DNA from: an uncultured Collinsella sp.
GTDB lineage: Bacteria > Actinomycetota > Coriobacteriia > Coriobacteriales > Coriobacteriaceae
Reading direction: 5' to 3'
NCBI GenBank assembly: GCA_902496455.1
Contig: CABVAY010000070.1
Span: 1-5,588 of the forward strand
Length of the DNA: 5,588 bases
The translations under genes were made by a program, and so were the position numbers. This document shows, piece by piece, positions 1-4,663 of the stretch; position 1 is the first letter of the stretch; each line of letters starts with the position of its first letter. Under the pieces are notes generated by a model. It did not search any database. It was not told the DNA's origin and saw nothing but the letters and a program-made list of their open reading frames with translations.

Positions 1-42
1 GCATCTGATGGTGTCGACGTCAATGGTATACGGGTGCATCAT
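1..42 (-). CDS. possible 5' end of a leftward gene (truncated by window edge)
   Basis: On the minus strand, tandem ATG codons (complement of 40-42 and 37-39) open a frame that runs off the window as MMHPYTIDVDTIRC. Codons mostly end in C or G, like the genes elsewhere in the window, and the residues read like a normal protein N-terminus. The frame is open back to a stop at 106-108, so the start is not fixed by a stop codon. The only Shine-Dalgarno-like sequence is a weak GAAG six bases before the first ATG. If real, this gene is divergent from carbamate kinase and the region 43-626 is a shared divergent control region. Fourteen codons are too few to assign a product, and chance is a real alternative. 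Confidence 0.25.
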   Translation of the reverse strand, partial: MMHPYTIDVDTIRC

Positions 43-110
43 CGACGTCTTCAATACAGAAGATATCAGTGCGGAGTGTCCGCGAAGGTCAGCCCTCAGA
101 TCCTGCTACG

Positions 111-150
111 ACTACGTCCTCGGATTGTGTGGGCGGATGAAGGACGTAGT
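111..150. repeat. 10-bp perfect inverted repeat, 20-nt loop
   Basis: ACTACGTCCT at 111-120 is the exact reverse complement of AGGACGTAGT at 141-150, with 20 bases between. A G-T pair (110/151) could extend it. No T-tract follows on either strand, so it is not an ordinary intrinsic terminator. It could be an RNA stem in a leader, a protein-binding site, or part of a decayed repeat together with the next inverted repeat. Confidence 0.6.
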
Positions 151-163
151 TGGCCGGGTGTTC

Positions 164-218
164 CGTCCCTTTCGCTGTTTCGCGGCTTTGCCGCGAAACC
201 TCGCGCCACTTTGGGACG
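164..218. repeat. nested hairpin: 10-bp stem with TTT loop inside a 6-bp outer stem
   Basis: GTTTCGCGGC (177-186) and GCCGCGAAAC (190-199) pair perfectly around a 3-base TTT loop. Outside them CGTCCC (164-169) pairs with GGGACG (213-218). No run of T follows on either strand. The arrangement looks like a folded RNA element or a REP-like palindromic repeat. No known RNA family was recognised. Confidence 0.55.
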
Positions 219-294
219 CGGGGGAGGACAGGGTTGCTGCCGTCTTTTCGGAGCTCTTCTTTATTCCTTTTGCTGGATGAAAAGCCCCTTGTTT

Positions 295-553
295 TTGCAG
301 GGGTGCATACTCGACTTATAAGTGCATAGAATCTCGTATAGTGCGAGTAAGATATTGCGCTGTCCGTTTTGTGTTTAGCAGAGATGTAGTTTGCATAATC
401 CGACATAATCCTCGCTTCATTTAAATAAAGTCGCACGTAAATTACATAGATATGTCTGAGCTGGAGTTCTGTACGCTGAGCGGATAAAAACGACCGTTCA
501 CCGTTCCGCTATTTTCAAAATGAATAAAATGAGCGATAAAGAGAATATAAACC
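295..553 (+). promoter_or_regulatory. AT-rich upstream control region of carbamate kinase
   Basis: Base composition drops sharply to AT-rich here. Promoter-like pieces are TTGCAG (295-300) with TATAAG (317-322) at a 16-bp spacing, and a TATAAA (546-551) without a good -35. Repeated words that could be operator half-sites are GTGCATA at 303-309 and 322-328, CATAATCC at 394-401 and 404-411 (10 bp apart), CTGAGC at 456-461 and 476-481 (20 bp apart), and CCGTTC at 494-499 and 501-506. TGAATAAAAT at 521-530 resembles one half of an arginine-repressor ARG box. No single promoter can be chosen with confidence. Confidence 0.4.
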
Positions 554-591
554 TTAATAAACTCGCGTATCGCACGGACGCGGGTTATTAA
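554..591 (+). promoter_or_regulatory. 14-pair leader hairpin just upstream of carbamate kinase
   Basis: TTAATAA (554-560) pairs with TTATTAA (585-591). After one bulged A (561), CTCGCGT (562-568) pairs with ACGCGGG (578-584) with one G-T pair, leaving a 9-base loop. The hairpin ends 35 bases before the ATG at 627. It has no T-tract, so it is not a terminator. It would fit an mRNA-stabilising or translation-modulating leader structure, or an operator read as double-stranded DNA. Confidence 0.55.
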
Positions 592-610
592 TGGGTTGTA
601 GGCCTTTTAC

Positions 611-618
611 AGAAAGGA
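611..618 (+). promoter_or_regulatory. ribosome binding site deciding the carbamate kinase start
   Basis: AGAAAGGA lies eight bases before the ATG at 627. An in-frame ATG at 591 has no ribosome binding site, sits inside the 554-591 hairpin, and would add 12 residues unlike the family N-terminus. The start at 627 is therefore preferred. Confidence 0.75.
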
Positions 619-626
619 TTCCAGCA

Positions 627-1589
627 ATGTCTAAGCCTCTTGGCAAGCCCGATCGTATTGTCGTCGCCCTTGGCGGCAACGCTCTCGGCAACAACCCCGT
701 CGAGCAGATCGAGGCCGTGAGCAACACCGCCCACGCTCTCCTCGGTCTCATCGAGCAGGGCAACGAGATCATCATCACCCACGGCAACGGCCCGCAGGTC
801 GGCATGATTCAGAACGCCTTCGCCGCTGCCCACGATGCCATCGGTACCCCCGAGATGCCGCTGCCCGAGTGCGGCGCCATGTCCCAGGGCTACATTGGTT
901 ATCACCTGCAGCAGGGCATCGGCCGCGAGATGCACAAGCGCTATAAGCGTTGGCACGCCGCCACCGTCGTCACCCAGATCGAGTGCGATCCCGACGACCC
1001 CGCGTTCAAGAACCCGACCAAGCCGATCGGCCCCTTCTACACCGAGGAGCAGGCCAAGGAGTTCATGGCCGAGGATCCCTCCAAGGTCTTCGTCGAGGAT
1101 TCCGGCCGCGGCTGGCGTCGCGTCGTCGCTTCCCCCGATCCCAAGAAGATCGTCGAGGCTGACTCCATCCTCAACCTGCTCGACAACGAGTTCATCGTCA
1201 TCGCCTGCGGTGGCGGCGGCATCCCCGTCGTCCGCGACTACGAGAACAAGGGCTGCTACAAGGGCGTTCCCGCCGTCATCGACAAGGACCTGGGCGGCGA
1301 GCTGCTGGCCGAGGACTGCGACGCCGACGTTCTGTTCCTGCTGACCGCCGTTGAGCATGTCGCCATCAACTTTGGCAAGCCCAACCAGGAGGAGCTCGAG
1401 GACCTCACCGCCGACGAGGCCGAGCGCCTGGCCGACGAGGGCCAGTTCGGCAAGGGTTCGATGGAGCCCAAGGTCCGCGCTGCCATCAAGTTTGCGCGTT
1501 CCCGCAAGGGCCGCACCTGCATCATCGGTGCCCTGGACAAGGCCGCCGAGACCATGGCCGGCCTCTCCGGTACCCGCATCCACGAGTAG
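627..1589 (+). CDS. arcC: carbamate kinase
   Basis: The 320-residue product matches the family length (about 310-320) and is a cytosolic amino-acid-kinase-fold enzyme that interconverts carbamoyl phosphate plus ADP with carbamate plus ATP, usually the last, ATP-yielding step of arginine, agmatine or purine-derived ureide fermentation. Visible motifs in order: the N-terminal glycine loop VVALGGNALG (12-21), THGNGPQVG (51-59), the carbamate-kinase-specific NPTKPIGPFYTEEQAK (129-144) of the protruding subdomain, CGGGGIPV (194-201), VIDKDL (217-222) with nucleotide-site Lys220 and Asp221, and GSMEPKV (277-283) with a conserved Lys282. The NPTKPIGPFY segment separates it from acetylglutamate, aspartate and UMP kinases. 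Codons end strongly in C or G, suggesting good expression. It has its own long upstream region and a terminator, so it looks monocistronic. No arginine deiminase, agmatine deiminase or transcarbamoylase gene is in view, so the source of carbamoyl phosphate is unknown. Confidence 0.96.
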   Translation: MSKPLGKPDRIVVALGGNALGNNPVEQIEAVSNTAHALLGLIEQGNEIIITHGNGPQVGMIQNAFAAAHDAIGTPEMPLPECGAMSQGYIGYHLQQGIGREMHKRYKRWHAATVVTQIECDPDDPAFKNPTKPIGPFYTEEQAKEFMAEDPSKVFVEDSGRGWRRVVASPDPKKIVEADSILNLLDNEFIVIACGGGGIPVVRDYENKGCYKGVPAVIDKDLGGELLAEDCDADVLFLLTAVEHVAINFGKPNQEELEDLTADEAERLADEGQFGKGSMEPKVRAAIKFARSRKGRTCIIGALDKAAETMAGLSGTRIHE

Positions 1590-1611
1590 TCTCTACTCTG
1601 TTGCCTCTCTC

Positions 1612-1635
1612 GTGGGCGCCAGGCAAAGCGCCCAC
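1612..1635 (+). other. 8-bp stem-loop after carbamate kinase, no T-tract
   Basis: GTGGGCGC (1612-1619) pairs perfectly with GCGCCCAC (1628-1635) around an 8-base loop, 22 bases after the stop codon. It lacks a T-run and precedes the real terminator. It may protect the 3' end of the mRNA from exonucleases or help pausing. Confidence 0.5.
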
Positions 1636-1656
1636 AAACTAGCCTCTCTTCATGAG

Positions 1657-1687
1657 CCCCGCAGTCCGCTCCGACTGCGGGGTTTTT
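1657..1687 (+). terminator. intrinsic terminator of carbamate kinase
   Basis: CCCCGCAGTC (1657-1666) and GACTGCGGGG (1673-1682) form a perfect 10-bp GC-rich stem with a 6-base loop, followed directly by TTTTT (1683-1687). It works rightward only. On the minus strand the stem is followed by CTCATGAAG, so it would not stop transcripts of the convergent peptidase gene. Confidence 0.9.
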
Positions 1688-1696
1688 GCTATTCAC

Positions 1697-1727
1697 CTAG
1701 TCATTGGGGACGTTCTTAAATGACTAG
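1697..1727. repeat. 9-bp perfect inverted repeat straddling the peptidase stop codon
   Basis: CTAGTCATT (1697-1705) is the exact reverse complement of AATGACTAG (1719-1727), with a 13-base spacer starting GGGGACGTTC. The right arm contains the stop codon of the leftward peptidase gene (1724-1726). No T-run follows leftward. It may act as that gene's 3' hairpin, or be a palindromic repeat element inserted at the gene end. Confidence 0.6.
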
Positions 1728-2725
1728 TAGTAGGCCCACATGGCTTCGACTTCGTTGAGGACCTCTACGACGCCCCAGCGGCGGGCGCTGCGGCTGGCCG
1801 AGTTGGGGTCGTAGACGCCAATCTGGTTGGCATCGTCGACGCCGTAGAGCACGATGTAGTGGCCTACGTTGGTAAACGTACCGGGGCGCACTGCGGCGAT
1901 GACGGGCACACCCGAGCGAAGTGCTTGGGTAATCGATTCGCGATCGTTATAGAGCTGTGTTCCGTTGAGCCCCAGCTGCCACGCACCGCCTGTCATAAAC
2001 GACCACTCGGTGGCACCAGTGGGGGCGTAGTTGCCGGCTTCGGCCAGTGCGCATATATCGACCGGCGTCTTATCGGTGCGTCCCGTCTTAAAGATATAGA
2101 CCATGGTGAGGCAAGTGGGACCGCAAGCGTTTTCGCGAATAGTGCCGCCGGCATAGGGCAGCTCCGACCATGCGGGGTCAATTTGGTAGATGTGGGGCAT
2201 GGTGCCGGCCTGCCATTGCGAGCGTGGGGTCGAGAACGCAAAGGAGTAACCGGGCGCGACGGGGGCTTTAAGCAGCTTGTCCTCGGCAGTGGGCTCAAGA
2301 CCGGCTGATCCGTGGGAGATGCAGGATCCCAAAAACACAAAGACGAGGCAGGCGGCGATGGAGCAAAGCGCAAGACGTAGGCGGCGGGCCGGAAGCGTGT
2401 GGCTTGTGGTATGCGACGCGGGGTGAGGGGCGGAATTGCCGCGATCGCGTTGAGGTCGCGAAAAGGAGCGCTTAACGTAGTGGTCGGTCTTACGGCGATC
2501 GTAGCGGCGTGGCTGCGATGTGTCGGTCTGGCGTTGGCGTGTGCTCGTGCTCACGCGGTCTGACTGCTGCACGGTACGGCTTTGTTGCCGCGAAGAAGCC
2601 CCGAGCTGCTCTTGGGGGCGCTGCGGGTTGTCGTTGTCGGAGGTGCTTCTGGGCGTTGGCATGGTGCGGCCGGCAAGGCGCACGCTTTGTGGCCGTTGGT
2701 CGCCGTCATTGTATCCGTATGCCAT
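1724..2725 (-). CDS. membrane-anchored C39-type (papain-like) cysteine peptidase
   Basis: The product has 333 residues from the ATG at 2725. Residues 1-113 are hydrophilic, rich in Arg, Gln, Ser, Thr and Asp and probably disordered. A basic RRLR (114-117) leads into one hydrophobic segment (about 118-136), and the C-terminal half is a C39_2-like peptidase domain that should face outside. The family signature is clear: YQIDPAW with oxyanion Gln181, NACGPTCLTMVY with nucleophile Cys201, GHYIVLYGVDD with His289, and VYDPNS with Asp306. All catalytic positions are present. LGSC (132-135) resembles a lipobox, but it sits far from the N-terminus and no later start exists, so a signal-anchor is more likely than a lipoprotein. 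There is no ABC transporter or bacteriocin gene nearby, so this is not a typical C39 leader-peptidase exporter. Its substrate (cell-wall or secreted peptide) is unknown. Codon bias is weaker than in the other genes, suggesting lower expression. Confidence 0.85.
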   Translation of the reverse strand: MAYGYNDGDQRPQSVRLAGRTMPTPRSTSDNDNPQRPQEQLGASSRQQSRTVQQSDRVSTSTRQRQTDTSQPRRYDRRKTDHYVKRSFSRPQRDRGNSAPHPASHTTSHTLPARRLRLALCSIAACLVFVFLGSCISHGSAGLEPTAEDKLLKAPVAPGYSFAFSTPRSQWQAGTMPHIYQIDPAWSELPYAGGTIRENACGPTCLTMVYIFKTGRTDKTPVDICALAEAGNYAPTGATEWSFMTGGAWQLGLNGTQLYNDRESITQALRSGVPVIAAVRPGTFTNVGHYIVLYGVDDANQIGVYDPNSASRSARRWGVVEVLNEVEAMWAYY

Positions 2726-2730
2726 TCGAA

Positions 2731-2737
2731 TCACCTT
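2731..2737 (-). promoter_or_regulatory. ribosome binding site deciding the peptidase start
   Basis: On the minus strand AAGGTGA lies five bases before the ATG at 2725-2723. The GTG three codons upstream (2734-2732) falls inside this ribosome binding site and so is unlikely to be the start, although it gives the longer frame of 336 residues. Confidence 0.7.
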
Positions 2738-2926
2738 GCCTCATGTGTAACTTGTCTATCCTACATAAAAAGATGCACGACACATGGGTATGTGCGCCAA
2801 AAGCCTGACAAATGGTATGAACGTTGCCGCGCCGCGCGCCAAGCGTCACGGCAACAGGTATTCAAAAGCAGACAAGATGAAAGCGTCCAAGACGAATGAC
2901 GTCTCCCGCCGTTCGTCCCAAAAACG

Positions 2927-2974
2927 GTGCCGCTCGTTTTGCAGTTCTGCCTTCGGTCGAGCTGCGAGCGGCGC
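2927..2974. other. 10-pair long-range hairpin in permease leader region
   Basis: GCCGCTCG (2929-2936) pairs perfectly with CGAGCGGC (2965-2972). The stem extends outward by a T-G pair (2928/2973) and a G-C pair (2927/2974). The loop is 28 bases. Read on the minus strand it is followed a few bases later by five T, so a weak leftward terminator is an alternative reading. Confidence 0.4.
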
Positions 2975-3015
2975 TGCTGCGCCAAGGCCGTATCTTAAAG
3001 CCATGGAATAAAAGC

Positions 3016-3036
3016 GCGCGGCAAAACGGACCGCGC
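3016..3036 (+). other. leader hairpin 1 upstream of permease
   Basis: GCGCGG (3016-3021) pairs with CCGCGC (3031-3036) around a 9-base loop, CAAAACGGA. It is the first of two adjacent hairpins just before the permease ribosome binding site. Confidence 0.45.
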
Positions 3037-3042
3037 AAGGGG

Positions 3043-3060
3043 TGACGCCAAGGGGCGTCA
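3043..3060 (+). other. leader hairpin 2 upstream of permease
   Basis: TGACGCC (3043-3049) pairs perfectly with GGCGTCA (3054-3060) around the loop AAGG. It ends seven bases before the ribosome binding site and is followed by AAAA rather than a T-run, so it is not a terminator. It could hold the ribosome binding site in an open, A-rich single strand or be part of a larger regulatory fold. Confidence 0.5.
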
Positions 3061-3066
3061 AAAAGG

Positions 3067-3074
3067 AAAGGAGG
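3067..3074 (+). promoter_or_regulatory. strong ribosome binding site deciding the permease start
   Basis: AAAGGAGG lies six bases before the ATG at 3081. An in-frame GTG at 3042 would start within a hairpin and would translate through this ribosome binding site, so 3081 is preferred. Confidence 0.85.
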
Positions 3075-3080
3075 GGAACA

Positions 3081-4532
3081 ATGGCGGACAAGAATGCAGA
3101 AGTTGCAGTCGAGGATAACGGCGGCATGAAGAAAACGCTCTCGCTCTGGAACTTCTTCACCATCGGTTTCGGTGCCATCATCGGTACCGGTTGGGTTCTG
3201 CAGGTCGGCGACTGGATGGTCGTGGGCGGCGGTCCCGTTCCCGCTATGATCGCATTCCTCTTGGGTGCAATCTTCCTCGTGCCCGTCGGAGCTGTTTTCG
3301 GTGAGCTCACGGCTGCTATCCCCATCTCGGGCGGCATCGTCGAGTATGTCGACCGTAGCTTTGGCCGTACGCTGAGCTACATCACCGGATGGCTTTTGGC
3401 CCTGGGCAACGGCATCCTGTGCCCGTGGGAGGCCATCGCCATTTCGACCCTCGTGTCCGAGATGTTCGGCAGCCTGCCCGGCCTTGAGTGGCTGCGCGCC
3501 GTCAAGCTCTACACCATCCTGGGGGCCGACGTTTACCTGTTTCCGACGCTGATCGCGCTCGGCTTTGCAGCCTACGTCATCTTCCTCAACTTCCGCGGTG
3601 CCAGCTCGGCCGCCAAGCTCCAGGCCTTCCTGACCAAGGCCCTGCTCTGCGGCATGCTGCTCGCCATGGGCGTCTCGCTGTTCACCGGCTCGCCGGACAA
3701 CGCCATGCCCGTGTTCTCCCAGGTCGCCGGCGCTGGCGGCGGCAAGGCCGCCACCGAAGGCACCAGCCTGTTCGCCGGCATCGTGTCGGTCCTGGTTCTG
3801 ACCCCGTTCTTCTACGCCGGTTTTGACACCATTCCTCAGCAGGCTGAGGAAGCAGCCGAGGGTCTCAACTGGAACAAGTTCGGCAAGATCATCTCCCTGG
3901 CCCTGCTGGCCGCCGGCGGCTTCTACATGGTCTGCATCTACTCGTTCGGCACCATCCTCGACTGGCATGAGTTTGTCAAGAGCCCGGTTCCCGCGCTTGC
4001 CTGCCTCAAGGGCATCAACATGCTCCTGTACCTGGCCATGCTCGTCATCGCCACGCTTGGACCCATGGGCCCGATGAACTCCTTCTACGGCGCCACGAGC
4101 CGCATCATGCTCGCCATGGGCCGCAAGGGCCAGCTGCCCGAGCAGTTCGCCGAGGTTGATCCCAACTCCGGCGCCCCCAAGCTCGCCTGCATCGTTCTGG
4201 GCGTCATCACCGTCGTCGGACCGTTTTTGGGCAAGAACATGCTCATCCCTCTGACCAACGTGTCGGCTCTCGCCTTCATCTTCTCCTGCGGCATGGTCGC
4301 CCTCGCTTGCCTGCGCATGCGCTTCACCGAGCCTGACCTGCCTCGTCCCTACGAGGTGCCCGGCGGCAAGTTTGGCATCGGCCTCGCTATCGCTGCCTGC
4401 GCTATCATCATCGGCCTGCTCGTGATTCCGTTCTCTCCCGCCTCTCTCAACATGGTGGAGTGGAGCATCGTGATCGGCTGGCTGGCCGTCGGCCTGGCTC
4501 TCATGGCCTTCACCAATTCCCGCAAAAAGTAA
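3081..4532 (+). CDS. APC-superfamily amino acid permease
   Basis: The 483-residue product is an integral membrane protein of the amino acid-polyamine-organocation superfamily, which usually has 12 membrane helices. Visible signatures: a short polar N-terminus, then the broken first helix with GFGAIIGTGW (29-38), which binds the substrate backbone in this fold; GELTAAIPISGG (74-85) at the end of helix 2; FFYAGFDTIPQQAEEA (243-258) in helix 6, a strong family motif; the helix 8 region MNSFYGATSRIMLAMGRKG with LPEQF (332-356); and RFTEPDLPRPYEVPGG (414-429) before the last helices. It ends in a positive tail, NSRKK. The substrate cannot be read from the sequence; amino acids, polyamines or ethanolamine-like amines are all handled by relatives. 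The gene is divergent from the peptidase and 131 bp upstream of an amidohydrolase in the same direction with no T-tract terminator between, which suggests a transporter-hydrolase unit. The strong ribosome binding site and codon bias suggest good expression. Confidence 0.93.
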   Translation: MADKNAEVAVEDNGGMKKTLSLWNFFTIGFGAIIGTGWVLQVGDWMVVGGGPVPAMIAFLLGAIFLVPVGAVFGELTAAIPISGGIVEYVDRSFGRTLSYITGWLLALGNGILCPWEAIAISTLVSEMFGSLPGLEWLRAVKLYTILGADVYLFPTLIALGFAAYVIFLNFRGASSAAKLQAFLTKALLCGMLLAMGVSLFTGSPDNAMPVFSQVAGAGGGKAATEGTSLFAGIVSVLVLTPFFYAGFDTIPQQAEEAAEGLNWNKFGKIISLALLAAGGFYMVCIYSFGTILDWHEFVKSPVPALACLKGINMLLYLAMLVIATLGPMGPMNSFYGATSRIMLAMGRKGQLPEQFAEVDPNSGAPKLACIVLGVITVVGPFLGKNMLIPLTNVSALAFIFSCGMVALACLRMRFTEPDLPRPYEVPGGKFGIGLAIAACAIIIGLLVIPFSPASLNMVEWSIVIGWLAVGLALMAFTNSRKK

Positions 4533-4538
4533 CGCCGA

Positions 4539-4590
4539 GCCGGGGCGGATCAGGTGCGCGGGACCCTCTCTTCCGCGCACCGAACCCGGC
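4539..4590 (+). other. two-tier GC-rich hairpin after permease, no T-tract
   Basis: The inner stem GGTGCGCGG (4553-4561) pairs perfectly with CCGCGCACC (4573-4581), extended inward by a G-T pair. The outer stem GCCGGG (4539-4544) pairs with CCCGGC (4585-4590) across an asymmetric internal loop. It begins seven bases after the permease stop. What follows is GCCACTTGGG, not a T-run, so full intrinsic termination is unlikely. It may stabilise the permease part of the transcript or set the ratio of the two genes. Confidence 0.55.
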
Positions 4591-4607
4591 GCCACTTGGG
4601 TAGCTTT

Positions 4608-4635
4608 GTGAGGCCTTAACCCAACACGGCCTCGC
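4608..4635 (+). other. second intercistronic hairpin
   Basis: GTGAGGCC (4608-4615) pairs with GGCCTCGC (4628-4635) in eight pairs, one of them T-G, around a 12-base loop. It has no T-run. With the hairpin before it and the palindrome after it, most of the permease-amidohydrolase gap can fold. Confidence 0.4.
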
Positions 4636-4641
4636 CCACTA

Positions 4642-4653
4642 TATGGATCCATA
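4642..4653. promoter_or_regulatory. 12-bp perfect palindrome abutting the amidohydrolase ribosome binding site
   Basis: TATGGATCCATA is a perfect palindrome without spacer, and its last A is the first base of the ribosome binding site AAGGAGG (4653-4659). It could be an operator for a dimeric regulator. As RNA it would fold poorly because it has no loop. The ribosome binding site itself is strong and lies four bases before the ATG at 4664. Confidence 0.4.
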
Positions 4654-4663
4654 AGGAGGAACC

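Larger units (their letters stand above)
43..300. other. 258-bp stretch without a convincing gene
   Basis: Several overlapping short frames are open here, but none has a ribosome binding site or recognisable protein, and they conflict with one another. The content is the inverted repeats at 111-150 and 164-218, plus a weak leftward terminator-like element: on the minus strand CCCCT (from 299-303) and AGGGG (from 285-289) pair and are followed by C and four T. The TCGACGTC octamer occurs at 14-21 and 42-49. The stretch may be the leader of the possible leftward gene or the remains of a lost gene. Confidence 0.4.
2738..3066. promoter_or_regulatory. divergent intergenic region between peptidase and permease
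   Basis: About 330 bp lie between the two divergent start regions and should hold both promoters. No convincing -35/-10 pair was found for either direction. It holds an inverted repeat CACAT/ATGTG (2781-2785 and 2790-2794), a 7-bp repeat GTTGCCG/CGGCAAC (2823-2829 and 2849-2855) and three further hairpins listed separately. A 75-codon rightward frame (2784-3011) has no ribosome binding site and an unconvincing composition and is not called as a gene. Confidence 0.5.

Noticed and set aside
276..303. leftward terminator-like hairpin (CCCCT/AGGGG plus four T)
   Set aside because: Only five pairs and a short T-run, with no leftward gene ending there; not listed as a terminator.
34..321. rightward frame at the left end, open from position 1
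   Set aside because: It could be the tail of a gene entering the window, but its residues look like out-of-phase translation and it crosses the inverted repeats.
89..436. 115-codon minus-strand frame in the left non-coding region
   Set aside because: No ribosome binding site, unconvincing composition, and it runs through the inverted repeats and into the AT-rich control region.
588..1583. 331-codon minus-strand frame opposite carbamate kinase
   Set aside because: Same codon-bias mirror effect. The plus strand encodes an unmistakable carbamate kinase.
2318..2332. lipobox-like LGSC in the C39-type peptidase
   Set aside because: It lies about 130 residues from the N-terminus and there is no ATG, GTG or TTG just before the hydrophobic segment to make a real signal peptide, so a signal-anchor reading is preferred.
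2784..3011. 75-codon rightward frame in the divergent region
   Set aside because: No ribosome binding site, starts in an inverted repeat, and shows a random basic Ser/Arg/Ala composition.
3016..3060. two adjacent hairpins considered as a guanidine-II (mini-ykkC) riboswitch
   Set aside because: The first loop contains ACGG, but in a 9-base loop not closed around it, and the second loop is AAGG. The paired ACGR tetraloops of that class are absent.
2862..4652. 596-codon open frame on the minus strand opposite the permease
   Set aside because: It is a mirror of the strong third-position GC bias of the permease and crosses its whole length. The product is a Glu/Gly/His/Asp-rich composition with no recognisable domain, and the plus-strand protein is clear.
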